DNA from: Trueperella pecoris
GTDB lineage: Bacteria > Actinomycetota > Actinomycetes > Actinomycetales > Actinomycetaceae
Reading direction: 5' to 3'
Assembly: GCF_014926385.1 (NCBI RefSeq)
Contig: NZ_CP053291.1
Span: forward strand, 806,001 to 870,000
Length of the DNA stretch: 64,000 bases
Shown: one piece after another, positions 1-8,164 of the stretch
Layout of the letters: every line of letters begins with the position of its first letter
Position numbering within the stretch: the stretch's first letter is position 1
Made by a program: the position numbers and the translations under genes
The notes under the pieces: model-generated
Seen by the model: the letters and a program-made list of their open reading frames with translations, nothing else
Database searches by the model: none
Told to the model about the DNA's origin: nothing

Positions 1-2
1 TC

Positions 3-635
3 GAATGGCGGCTCCCTGAGGGAGCGGATCTCCAAGACGCTGATCACATTCACACCGGCAGCTTCGGCGCCACCGAGGAGCCCGGGGCCTCGCACGTGCG
101 CGCGGTGATCGCGGCAAACCCGGAGGCCACCGTTTCTTACGATCCAAACATTCGCCCGGCGATCATGGCTGAGCCTTCCGTCACCGTGCCGATTGTTGAG
201 GACATCATTGCCATGTCGACCCTCGTCAAGGCATCCGATGAGGACATTGCGTGGATGTATGGCCTTGAGAACGCTTCGGAGCAGGAGCTTGCGTCCGTCT
301 GCCAGCGGTGGCTCGATCTGGGGCCGGACCTCGTCGTCGTCACACGCGGCGGGCAAGGCGCGGTGGCCATGTGGAAGGGAAGCTCGGACATGGTGTCGGT
401 GCCCACCTGGGGCACGCAGGTGGTAGATACCGTCGGTGCTGGCGATTCGTTCATGGCAGGCCTGATCTCGGGCCTTCTCGACGCCGGGCTGATGGGCCGC
501 TCGCCGTCCCCGCTGGCCGAGGCGAGCCAGGATCAGATCGTCGCCGTGCTGACCCGTGCGTCACACAACGCGGGTATCACGGTGGCGCACACGGGCGCCT
601 ATGCGCCCTCGCGCGAGGAACTCGACAGTCTCTAA
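3..635 (+). CDS. PfkB-family carbohydrate kinase, C-terminal part (5' end outside window)
   Basis: The frame is open from the first bases of the window, so this is the last 210 residues of a longer protein; PfkB kinases are usually about 300-320 residues. The second PfkB signature is intact near visible residue 142 (DTVGAGDSFMAGL) and includes the GAGD catalytic base and anion hole. The upstream part contains a DPNIRP segment typical of fructokinase and ribokinase-type sugar kinases. Expected role: ATP-dependent phosphorylation of a sugar such as fructose in the cytoplasm. The substrate cannot be read from this fragment. The gene converges on the metal-transport operon and is separated from it by a hairpin at 649-676. 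Confidence 0.9.
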   Translation, partial: EWRLPEGADLQDADHIHTGSFGATEEPGASHVRAVIAANPEATVSYDPNIRPAIMAEPSVTVPIVEDIIAMSTLVKASDEDIAWMYGLENASEQELASVCQRWLDLGPDLVVVTRGGQGAVAMWKGSSDMVSVPTWGTQVVDTVGAGDSFMAGLISGLLDAGLMGRSPSPLAEASQDQIVAVLTRASHNAGITVAHTGAYAPSREELDSL

Positions 636-648
636 TGCCCGTTACGAG

Positions 649-676
649 TGATGCCCGCACAAACGTGCGGGCATCA
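649..676. terminator. Hairpin between convergent genes
   Basis: A 12-bp perfect stem (TGATGCCCGCAC and its complement) closes a 4-base loop between the ends of the sugar kinase gene and the permease gene. No clear T-run follows on either strand, so it may act as a weak bidirectional terminator or as an mRNA 3' end stabiliser. Confidence 0.55.
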
Positions 677-750
677 GTTCTGCCATGTGGGCGGGTGCCG
701 AGTTCGTCCTCACGCTGAGCGATTGTTGCCACGAAGCTATCGTTGCCGAG

Positions 751-1596
751 CTACGCCTGGCGCCGGAGCACCTGACTCGCGGCCTTGGCCAGCCACACGA
801 AGGCGAACAAACTTGCAAGAATGAGCACAATCGCTCCACCTGTGGGTAGGTCCCATACCCAGGATGCCCAGATGCCGAAGAAGGCGCCAGCCGATCCTAT
901 AACGGGGGCAATGAGCATCATGGGCAAGAGCCGGTCAGTCAACAAACGTGCCGTTGCCGCAGGCGCAATAAGGAGTGCCAGTACGAGGATGTTCCCTACG
1001 ATCTGCACACTCATGACGACGGCCGCGGCTATCGTCAGGTAGAGCACGACGTCCATGACACCCGCGCGTACTCCCAACGATTGGGCATAGGCACGGTCGA
1101 GGGAAACAAGCACGAGCTTCTTGTGAGCAAGCGCTAAAGCGGCGAGGATTAAAACCGTTCCGATCGCCACCGTACGTAGATCGCCCGGCTGAACGCCGGT
1201 CAGTGATCCGAAGAGGATCGATTCTAGCGAACCCGTGTAGGTCGATATACGCGCCATAATGACCAGGCCTAGCGCGAATGCGGCAGCGAAAAAAATCCCA
1301 ATGACGGAGTCTTCCCCGATTTTGCGATTCTGAGTGAACAAAGCAATCAGGAGCGTCACAACTACGCCGGCGATCGCGCCGCCCAAGAGCACCGATCCAC
1401 CCAGCGCGAAAGCAACCGCAATTCCAGGAAATACAGCATGAGCGAGTGCGTCCCCAATAAAACTCATGCCACGCAAAACCGTATGGACACCCACAGCGCC
1501 GCAAATGATGGCAGACAGAACGGCCACGATGAGTGCGCGCTGAAGAAAGGCAAGCTGTGGATTAGTGAGGTCAGCAAGGAAATCAACGAAACTCAT
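751..1596 (-). CDS. ABC-3 family metal permease of an anchored-repeat transporter
   Basis: This 281-residue, strongly hydrophobic protein has about eight membrane segments and the ABC-3 (ZnuB/MntB/TroC) pattern GDALAHAVFPGIAVA near residues 48-62. It would form the membrane channel for Zn2+ or Mn2+ import, partnered by the ATPase encoded just upstream (4-base ATGA overlap at 1593-1596) and the binding lipoprotein at 3295-4818. It is the last gene of the minus-strand operon that begins at 7993. In subfamily terms it corresponds to the permease of the anchored repeat-type ABC transporters described in propionibacteria and other actinobacteria; that assignment rests on gene context rather than on residues unique to the permease. 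Confidence 0.93.
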   Translation of the reverse strand: MSFVDFLADLTNPQLAFLQRALIVAVLSAIICGAVGVHTVLRGMSFIGDALAHAVFPGIAVAFALGGSVLLGGAIAGVVVTLLIALFTQNRKIGEDSVIGIFFAAAFALGLVIMARISTYTGSLESILFGSLTGVQPGDLRTVAIGTVLILAALALAHKKLVLVSLDRAYAQSLGVRAGVMDVVLYLTIAAAVVMSVQIVGNILVLALLIAPAATARLLTDRLLPMMLIAPVIGSAGAFFGIWASWVWDLPTGGAIVLILASLFAFVWLAKAASQVLRRQA

Positions 1597-2315
1597 GAGC
1601 CCAATCCAATCGTTCGCAATAGTGCGGAATCAGGACGCACCTGAAAGGTGTCAATCCATATCTGCGGATCACGCATATTCTTCGGAGCATCAGCTGCACG
1701 GATCGTTCCAGAAAGAAGAGCGATTCTGTGGGACATTCCTACCGCTTGAGTGAGGTCATGAGTCGACATCAGGATAGCGACCCCGGCCGTCGACAGCGCG
1801 GTGAAGAGATCCGTCAACGAATCTTGGGTGGGATGATCCAAACCTGTGAAGGGCTCATCAAGAAGGAGCAGACGCGGCTTAGGTGCGAGAGCACGCGCGA
1901 TCAACACACGTTGCTTTTGCCCACCGGAGAGTTCGTCGAGTGTACGATCGCGTAAATCCATCATGCCGACCATATCGAGAGCGTCATATACTGCACGCCA
2001 GTGTCCCGGCCTGGCCCATTGCCAGGGGCGCATGCCAGCCTGTAGCGAGGTCATCACGGTCTCTTGGACGCTGATGGGATAATTCCACGCGATGTCGTGG
2101 CGTTGGGGAACATAACCTGGGGCGCCTGCGCGTTCGATATTTCCCGAGGTCGTGGGGATGAGCCCCATGATGGCACGCATGAGGGTGGTCTTGCCGGCTC
2201 CATTGGGGCCCAACAGTCCCACAATTTCGCCCTCGCCGATGTCGAGGTTGACGGCGTGGAGGATCTGCCGGCCCGAGAGCGAAACGTTGACGTCGTTAAG
2301 GCTGAGAACGTTCAC
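1593..2315 (-). CDS. ABC transporter ATPase, metal import
   Basis: A 240-residue nucleotide-binding subunit with every expected motif: Walker A GPNGAGKT (residues 36-43), Q-loop region QRHDIAWNYP (about 71-80), signature LSGGQ (129-133), Walker B LLLDEP (150-155) and H-loop STHD with His186. It energises import through the ABC-3 permease at 751-1596. Its start overlaps the end of the preceding repeat protein gene by 4 bases and its end overlaps the permease start by 4 bases, so the three are translationally coupled. Length and motif spacing match ZnuC/MntA-type ATPases. Confidence 0.95.
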   Translation of the reverse strand: MNVLSLNDVNVSLSGRQILHAVNLDIGEGEIVGLLGPNGAGKTTLMRAIMGLIPTTSGNIERAGAPGYVPQRHDIAWNYPISVQETVMTSLQAGMRPWQWARPGHWRAVYDALDMVGMMDLRDRTLDELSGGQKQRVLIARALAPKPRLLLLDEPFTGLDHPTQDSLTDLFTALSTAGVAILMSTHDLTQAVGMSHRIALLSGTIRAADAPKNMRDPQIWIDTFQVRPDSALLRTIGLGS

Positions 2316-3292
2316 TCAACATCCCCGCGGTCGGCCAGTGCAGCAGATTGCGCTGCCCGCGTGCGCTTGCGTGCCAGAAGGAAACCGGCCAGGCCGATGG
2401 CGGCAAGGCCAATAATGCCAGTTGCGACGAACACGCCGGTGCGATCGGTGCTGCGGCCTGTTGAGGCAACTGAAGCTGGCTCACTCGAGGTTTTCTCCGG
2501 GCCTGATTGCGAGGAAGTGGTGGCTGAGGGAAGAGCGGTGGCAACGGCGTCGTCGACGACGGCCCACGCCTGATCGACGGTGGTTTGAGAACCGACTGCG
2601 ACAGTGACAAATGCGGGTGCACCGACGGTCTGGCCGTCCTTCAACGTCGCCGTAAAGGTCAGGCGAAGCCGATGTACGCCGGGCTCCGTAAAAGCCCAGT
2701 TCACGTGCGTATGGGTGTTGAGCTCAACGGCGATTGGCTGAGCTTCCTTTTTCTTCGAATCCCAAAGAACATTGGGACCTTGGAAATTACCTGCCTGGAC
2801 AAACGCGGTGAAATCTCCCGGCCCGTCATGCCCATCGAAAACGATCGAAACAGTGCCATTGACACCCTCGATAACGGCAGGATCCTGAGTGTTCCACCCT
2901 AACCACGGAACGGCGGCGATTTCCTGTTGAGGAATTACCCAAGCTTGCTTTCCGCCCACGAAATCGTAGCCTTCGGGCACGTCCAGCCGGGCGGTGTCAC
3001 TAACTTTGTAGACGACGTCGTTAGTGTGCCGCCAAGTAGGGGAAGCGGACGTATCATCACGGGCGAGCACCTGCCATTGGCCGTCAATGAGACGCGGCCC
3101 CATGTCGACGTGCCCAGCCTCAATGACGGTGCGTTGGCCAATGGGAGCTACGGCCTCGTTAGCGTCGACTCGCTGGGTGAGGGCCGGATCAACTGCAGTG
3201 GAGCCGTTATCAGTTGTGCCCGTCGTGGCATAAGCAGGGCCTGTCACGAGCGAAGCGAGCATACCGAGGGTAACGATTTGGCGTATTTTCAT
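2312..3292 (-). CDS. Membrane- or wall-anchored single-repeat surface protein of the metal transporter
   Basis: This 326-residue exported protein begins with a signal peptide (residues 1-22, ending PAYA). The body is one copy of the repeat that defines this transporter type, closing with the histidine motif HTHVNWAFTEPG at 194-205. A Ser/Thr/Pro-rich stretch (250-285) leads to a membrane segment at 287-307 and a basic tail. VASTG at 275-279 could be a degenerate sortase signal, but no clear LPxTG is present, so simple membrane anchoring is equally possible. It lies between the binding lipoprotein (2-base gap) and the ATPase (4-base overlap). Likely role: holding or relaying metal at the cell surface; this is inferred from context. 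Confidence 0.85.
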   Translation of the reverse strand: MKIRQIVTLGMLASLVTGPAYATTGTTDNGSTAVDPALTQRVDANEAVAPIGQRTVIEAGHVDMGPRLIDGQWQVLARDDTSASPTWRHTNDVVYKVSDTARLDVPEGYDFVGGKQAWVIPQQEIAAVPWLGWNTQDPAVIEGVNGTVSIVFDGHDGPGDFTAFVQAGNFQGPNVLWDSKKKEAQPIAVELNTHTHVNWAFTEPGVHRLRLTFTATLKDGQTVGAPAFVTVAVGSQTTVDQAWAVVDDAVATALPSATTSSQSGPEKTSSEPASVASTGRSTDRTGVFVATGIIGLAAIGLAGFLLARKRTRAAQSAALADRGDVE

Positions 3293-3294
3293 TC

Positions 3295-4818
3295 TTATCC
3301 TTCAAATTTCCATGCTGGATAGGCGCCTGGATCTAGGCACTTCTTGAGTTCGTTAGTGTTGGCGATCATGAGATCAACATAAGTAGGAGTGTCAGGCATG
3401 AGGGTATCGGAAGATAGGGAACATACTTCGATGCCAAGCCCATCAGCGATCGAGGTTAGTTCTCCACGTCCTGATCTGGTTGAACGCTCAGTGAAGACGG
3501 CAGGGACCCCAAGATCTCGTAACGTGGCGGACAAGATAGCGAGCTGGCCTGCCGATGGCTCGAGAGATGGGTTAGCTGAAGCGAAGCCTGTGATTGTTAA
3601 ACCGTAGGCGTTGGCGAGGTAGCCGTACGCATCGTGAGCGGTGACGAGCCGGCGGTTCTTTTTTGGAATCGTTGCAAGAACGTTGGCCATCCACCGATTG
3701 AGTTTTTCTAACCGCGCGATGTATGCTTTCGCGTTTTCTTGAAAAGTTTGTGCGTGTTCAGGTGCGATTGTGCTGAGTCGTGCTTGGATGATTTCAGCGA
3801 AGGCGATGGCGTTACGTGCGTCGAGCCACATGTGTGGGTCGACTTCGCCATGCACATGTTTGCCGATAACAGCTTGAGCGAGTACCCACGCATCGTCCCC
3901 TGGTTTTCCCAGGAAGCGCCATTTGGGGTCGGCAGGCACTTGCGTTCGAGTGGCGTGAGGTACTGCCACGACGCCGTCAACAGGCTTACGTTCGAAACTT
4001 TTGCCTTTTTCTTCGCCACGGTAGCGGAGATTTCCATCGAGGCTGGCGAGAAGATCTACGTGGCCAGTTGCGAGCGCCCGCGGACCGGCGTCGACTCCTA
4101 CCGCGAATTCTATAGTGGCACTGGAAAGGGGCTTATCTTCGTGCAGTGCTTCGAGGGTGAGCTGGTAGTGTCCTGGCTTGGTAAAGCCCCAGGACATGTG
4201 GGTATGTGAGCCGAGGGGAAGGGAAAGTTCGTCATCGCCTAGCCCATCGGAGCTGTCGAGCCAGATGGAGGGCTGACCAAAGACACCGGTCGTGAAGGCC
4301 GAGATATGTCCGGGCCCCTTGGCATCGATCGCACGGAAAGTGACAACACCTGGGTCGGAGTACTTTCCTTCGACGCGCAAGCCCAACCATACGGTGTCGA
4401 GCGCTCTGTCTTCGACGAGGGGAATATGATATGCGCCCATGGCCACGGATTCATCGCCGAGCTCGACGAGGGGAGAGCCTTCTGGCAGGTTGGCACTCAC
4501 CATTTCCCGTATCGCCGTGTTTTCAAGTAATAATCCGTTTGAAAAGGCTGCCTTGGCACGGGTTACCTGACGCAGCATGGACAGAGGCGGCTCGTAGGTG
4601 TGCGGGTCGGAAGTTGGTGGGACGAGCGAGACGACGTCGATCGCCTCGCCCGCCACGTTCTTCACCATATCGGCCACGATTGGCGTAGTTGCAACAACGA
4701 CTGAGGCAGACCCTGCCTGGGCCTGTGGGAGAGCACATCCGGTCAGCACGAGGCTGACCGCGAGGAGCAGACGGGAGGGGCGGGCAAGCCCGCCCCTCGA
4801 CGTTGTGTTGTTATGCAC
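3295..4818 (-). CDS. Metal-binding lipoprotein (ZnuA/TroA type) with inserted surface repeat
   Basis: This 507-residue solute-binding protein carries a lipobox (LVLTGC, Cys28) and starts at GTG 4818. The TroA-type metal ligands are recognisable: His73 in DPHTYEPP, His329 in DPHMWLD, His395 in TAHDAYGY and Asp471. Normal family members are about 300 residues. The extra length is an insertion of about 190 residues (roughly 130-325) between the first and second ligand. It contains the same repeat as the neighbouring surface proteins, including HTHMSWGFTKPG at 205-216, and the beginning of a second unit (GHVDLLASL). The start overlaps the end of the large wall protein gene by 8 bases. Known family: the substrate subunit of anchored repeat-type ABC transporters. 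Zn versus Mn is not decided by sequence alone; Zur-like boxes favour zinc. Confidence 0.92.
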   Translation of the reverse strand: MHNNTTSRGGLARPSRLLLAVSLVLTGCALPQAQAGSASVVVATTPIVADMVKNVAGEAIDVVSLVPPTSDPHTYEPPLSMLRQVTRAKAAFSNGLLLENTAIREMVSANLPEGSPLVELGDESVAMGAYHIPLVEDRALDTVWLGLRVEGKYSDPGVVTFRAIDAKGPGHISAFTTGVFGQPSIWLDSSDGLGDDELSLPLGSHTHMSWGFTKPGHYQLTLEALHEDKPLSSATIEFAVGVDAGPRALATGHVDLLASLDGNLRYRGEEKGKSFERKPVDGVVAVPHATRTQVPADPKWRFLGKPGDDAWVLAQAVIGKHVHGEVDPHMWLDARNAIAFAEIIQARLSTIAPEHAQTFQENAKAYIARLEKLNRWMANVLATIPKKNRRLVTAHDAYGYLANAYGLTITGFASANPSLEPSAGQLAILSATLRDLGVPAVFTERSTRSGRGELTSIADGLGIEVCSLSSDTLMPDTPTYVDLMIANTNELKKCLDPGAYPAWKFEG

Positions 4819-7800
4819 GGCGCTTCCTGATTGCGAGCGCGATGCCCGCGCCTAGGAGAACAACGCTGAATCCTGCAAGCGTAGACACGGTTGCACCGGT
4901 GTGCTTGAGTGCCTTGACCTGGCTTGAGGCCACGTGCTTACCTTCGGCTTTCAGCTTTGCGATCTGCTCGGGCGAGAGCTGGCAATCCTTACCTGACGGA
5001 GTCTTGCCGACCCACTCGGTCTTGAAGTACTTGCCATTCTTCTTCTCCACACCCGGGGGAAGCTGGCCTGCTGAGCCGGAGGCTCCGCCGAACCAACGGG
5101 TGCCAACTACCTGTCCGAGGTTGCCGGAGGAGAAGACTGCGAGCTTACCGGGGCCGCTGACGTTTGACAGAGTCCACTTAACCGTTCCGGTGGTACCGGA
5201 AACAATCGAGGGATGCTGTGTGTTCGCACCCACCCATGGCACGTTGGCAACTTGGGATGATGAAATCATCCAGATGTCGGATCCGGCCGGAGCGATGAAA
5301 TCAATGCCTGCGGGGGCCTTAGCCTTCGAGGCAGGGCCAAGTCCGAAGATCAAGGTATTGGGATCAACCCATTTCGCGGGTTGATTACGATCATCCTTGA
5401 CCTTGACGTAAAGGTTGTCACCTTCGAGGATGGAACCAATATCGAAATGGCCAGAATTGGCATTACCGGATCCGCCCACATTGAAGGTGAGAGTGCCGGT
5501 TGCCTGTGCACGCTTGCCGTTCTTGAGAGTGGCGGTCTGCGTAAGGGTGACCTTGTAGGTGCCAGGCTTGGTGAAGACCCAGTTCGGATGTGCGTGGGTG
5601 TTTGCCGGAACAGTGTAGGAGCCACCCGCGGATTTTGCTGCTGGAGCTGCGACTTCCTTTTCAATCGGGGTTGGGATGCACTGTTCAACCTTAGGGGTTG
5701 CCTTGGCATTTTGGGTACCCGTGGATGCTTTGCCGTTCGTGGTTGTTCCGGAACCGTTCGGGTCCGTTCCGCCCGTGTGCGAATTCTTGGAGTTCGACTT
5801 GTCGGGTGTGGTGTTTGCTTCGTCTGTCTTCTCAACCTTTCCAGGAGTCTTGTCGTTAATGACGAAGCGGATTGTTCCAGGCTGGGACGTCACCGATGTT
5901 CCGTCCTTGTTAGTTGCTGAGGCCTGGATAGAGAACTCGTATGTTCCTGGCTTGGTGAACACCCAGTTTGCGTGGATGTGAGCTGGGCCCGCATTTGTGA
6001 TCGTGGTGCCTTCAGACTTGGTCGAGTCCACGAGCAAGTTTTGTAGCTCGGTCAGGCCAGAAGTGAAGGCCCAGGCCTTTCCACCTTCTGGTGTGGAGGT
6101 TGCCTTGATCTTCAGCGTCGTTCCCTTCGGGAATGTCGATGTTGAAAGACGTTCGGTTGAGAATCCTGGCCAGACAAGACCGTCAGCCTTCGTCTGTGGC
6201 AGGACGAAAAGTGCGGTTCCAAGCTCTCCGAGGAAGTTGTAGGATTTGTCGCCGAATACGCGCTTGGATCGAGCGTGATCGTTAATGGTGGCGGTTAGAG
6301 TAACTGCGTCCGGATCGCGTAAGACTGTCTTCTTAGCGTGGGTACGAGAATCGTCACCGACGATGACGCGGAGCGTCCCATCGGGCATCGCTATGGGGCC
6401 ATAATCAAGATGTCCGTCATTGATGGTGACCTTCTCATTGAGAACTGTCATGTCTTGATTGTCGGACTTGTCCTTGGAGTCGTTAGTGGCCTTGTCGGTG
6501 GGGTTTTGATCTTCCGAGTCCGCGGAGGACCCGTTGTCACCTTGCGAGGAGAAAGTTCCCTTGCCAGAGAATGTGGCATTATCGGCATCAATCTCAAATG
6601 TTGTCTGGCCGGCATCGTACTGGGTAGCGGGAGTGACCTTCCAGATGGCGTGGCCTTGTGTACACGTTTCCTCGAAGTACTCCTTGGGGAGTGTCATGGT
6701 GCGTGAGGAGCGAGTAGATGTGAAGTTGACAGGACAGTTCGTAGTGTCGGTCAGGTCCTGCCCGAAACCGCCCGAGAGCGTGAATTCGATGTTGCGATCT
6801 TCTGGCATCGCTGTGATGACATAGTTATCGCCCTTGAGCTCATTGGTGATGGTGAAGTTCTTGCTCGTCACGTTCACGGGATCAAGGTGATGCTCGGGAG
6901 TGTCAGACTCCGCAGGCGTCGGGAATTCGCCAGACTTATCGGTGGAGGTCGCTTCCTTACCGTGGGTGTAGTGCACGGGTGCAGTGATCCAACGCGGGGC
7001 AGGCGAATCAGCTGCGGGGACATAGACGGCTTGGAACGTGGATTCCAAAGATCCGATCATCTCGTGCCACGTTGCTTTTCCTTCAGATAGCGAGGCTTGC
7101 GCGAGGTAGTGGCCATCGATATAGAAAGCCACAGTACCGGTGGCCTTCTTGTCGCCCGTGTCGAATGTTAGGGCTGTCATGGGGTCTTCAGTGTCGGTGG
7201 GTGACAGGGTGAAGGTGTGAGTGAAAGACTTCGATGAGCCTTCAGCTTTCGAGTCGTTGTAGGCTTCGATGACGTTTTCGAGCTCAGCCTTGCTGGGATC
7301 GGAGCCGCCCACCTGCCAGAACATCTTTTGCGGCTCAGAAGCAACGAACTTGCCTGTAGTCGCATCACGGTAGGAGGTACGATAGGTCAGCGTGTAGCTG
7401 CCAGGCTTGGTGAACGTAGTGCTAATGTGGCTGTGTGCACCGGCCGTGAGCTGGATAAAACGGTAGTCGTTTAGGTGGCTAGAGATGAAGCGCTCCGGCG
7501 GATCGCCCTCGAAAGGCTCGCGGAACATTTCCATACGTCCTGGCCCCTCGAAGTCGACTAGCTCGAGCTGGAAAGTTTTATCGCGGAATTTTTCTACCGG
7601 GACGGCGGCATCGGCTCCGTAGCCGATCCACAGGTTGGAAGCGCCGCCCGTGGCGTTCACGGGGCTGCCCAAATACAGATGACTGTCAGGTTCGCCGAGG
7701 AAGCTGAGCATATCCCCTTCGGGGACGGTGTAGTAGAAATATTGCTTTCCGTCGTCGTTATGGCCTTGGTGGAGCCAGTGGATTCCTTCTTCAAGCGCGG

Positions 7801-7993
7801 TGAGTTGCTGACCTGATGCCTTGAGGGTCAGGCCATTGTTCTCCCAGTAGGCCTTGGGGGAATCGGTATGACCCTGTGAGAAAAGGGCCTTATCTTCAGA
7901 TGGGATCGCCGAGGCTGGAGCCATCGTGGCCCCGGCTAAGGCAATTGTTGCGGCAGCGATTGTGAATCGCTTTGCCCACGTCAGACGTGACAA
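4811..7993 (-). CDS. Large wall-anchored repeat protein, first gene of the metal-import operon
   Basis: A 1060-residue exported protein translated from a TTG at 7993; the signal peptide (1-29, ending ASA) and an upstream AGGGTG support this start. Three copies of the His motif HxHxxxxFTKPG occur at about 186-198, 671-683 and 799-811, each at the end of a repeat unit. Two low-complexity Ser/Thr/Asn/Asp-rich linkers (485-515 and 715-768) separate the units. The C-terminus has LKHTG (1029-1033), a hydrophobic segment and the tail RKRRA: the layout of a sortase substrate with a non-standard signal. As the first gene of a five-gene operon with a metal ABC importer, it probably captures metal or metal complexes at the wall. 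Base composition of the 3' half of this operon looks lower in GC than the core genes. Confidence 0.88.
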   Translation of the reverse strand: MSRLTWAKRFTIAAATIALAGATMAPASAIPSEDKALFSQGHTDSPKAYWENNGLTLKASGQQLTALEEGIHWLHQGHNDDGKQYFYYTVPEGDMLSFLGEPDSHLYLGSPVNATGGASNLWIGYGADAAVPVEKFRDKTFQLELVDFEGPGRMEMFREPFEGDPPERFISSHLNDYRFIQLTAGAHSHISTTFTKPGSYTLTYRTSYRDATTGKFVASEPQKMFWQVGGSDPSKAELENVIEAYNDSKAEGSSKSFTHTFTLSPTDTEDPMTALTFDTGDKKATGTVAFYIDGHYLAQASLSEGKATWHEMIGSLESTFQAVYVPAADSPAPRWITAPVHYTHGKEATSTDKSGEFPTPAESDTPEHHLDPVNVTSKNFTITNELKGDNYVITAMPEDRNIEFTLSGGFGQDLTDTTNCPVNFTSTRSSRTMTLPKEYFEETCTQGHAIWKVTPATQYDAGQTTFEIDADNATFSGKGTFSSQGDNGSSADSEDQNPTDKATNDSKDKSDNQDMTVLNEKVTINDGHLDYGPIAMPDGTLRVIVGDDSRTHAKKTVLRDPDAVTLTATINDHARSKRVFGDKSYNFLGELGTALFVLPQTKADGLVWPGFSTERLSTSTFPKGTTLKIKATSTPEGGKAWAFTSGLTELQNLLVDSTKSEGTTITNAGPAHIHANWVFTKPGTYEFSIQASATNKDGTSVTSQPGTIRFVINDKTPGKVEKTDEANTTPDKSNSKNSHTGGTDPNGSGTTTNGKASTGTQNAKATPKVEQCIPTPIEKEVAAPAAKSAGGSYTVPANTHAHPNWVFTKPGTYKVTLTQTATLKNGKRAQATGTLTFNVGGSGNANSGHFDIGSILEGDNLYVKVKDDRNQPAKWVDPNTLIFGLGPASKAKAPAGIDFIAPAGSDIWMISSSQVANVPWVGANTQHPSIVSGTTGTVKWTLSNVSGPGKLAVFSSGNLGQVVGTRWFGGASGSAGQLPPGVEKKNGKYFKTEWVGKTPSGKDCQLSPEQIAKLKAEGKHVASSQVKALKHTGATVSTLAGFSVVLLGAGIALAIRKRRA

Positions 7994-8015
7994 GGAGGAT
8001 CACCCTGCTTTCGTG

Positions 8016-8030
8016 TGAGAATGGTTTTCA
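8016..8030. promoter_or_regulatory. Zur-like box 1
   Basis: TGAGAATGGTTTTCA has the TGAnAA...TTnTCA dyad of actinobacterial Zur/Fur operators. It overlaps the predicted transcription start of the minus-strand metal operon, a repressing position. Confidence 0.65.
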
Positions 8031-8036
8031 ACAACA

Positions 8037-8065
8037 AGCGTAATGGGAATCAGTATCAATACCAA
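8037..8065 (-). promoter_or_regulatory. Promoter of the metal-import operon
   Basis: On the minus strand TTGGTA (8060-8065) and TACGCT (8037-8042) are separated by 17 bases. The predicted start near 8030 is about 37 bases ahead of the TTG at 7993. One Zur-like box sits in the spacer and another at the start site. Confidence 0.5.
8044..8058. promoter_or_regulatory. Zur-like box 2
   Basis: TGGGAATCAGTATCA shares the TGrGAAT...T.TCA core with the other two boxes and lies between the predicted -35 and -10 of the metal-import operon, where a bound repressor would block RNA polymerase. Confidence 0.55.
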
Positions 8066-8101
8066 TGATGGTGGTCGAATTGTGGTGCGTTGCGCAGTAG
8101 A

Positions 8102-8116
8102 TGGGAATGGTTTTCA
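8102..8116. promoter_or_regulatory. Zur-like box 3
   Basis: TGGGAATGGTTTTCA differs from box 1 at one of 15 positions. It lies 13 bases upstream of the predicted -35 of the arsR-like gene, so it could serve either divergent promoter. Confidence 0.6.
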
Positions 8117-8129
8117 TAAAATAAACATA

Positions 8130-8158
8130 TTGCAATGTATTTATATGTGATGTAGATT
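8130..8158 (+). promoter_or_regulatory. Promoter of the arsR-like gene (leaderless transcript likely)
   Basis: TTGCAA (8130-8135) and TAGATT (8153-8158) are 17 bases apart. The start would fall about 7 bases after the -10, at the GTG of the ArsR-like gene (8165), giving a leaderless mRNA, which is common in actinobacteria. Confidence 0.55.
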
Positions 8159-8164
8159 TGAGAT

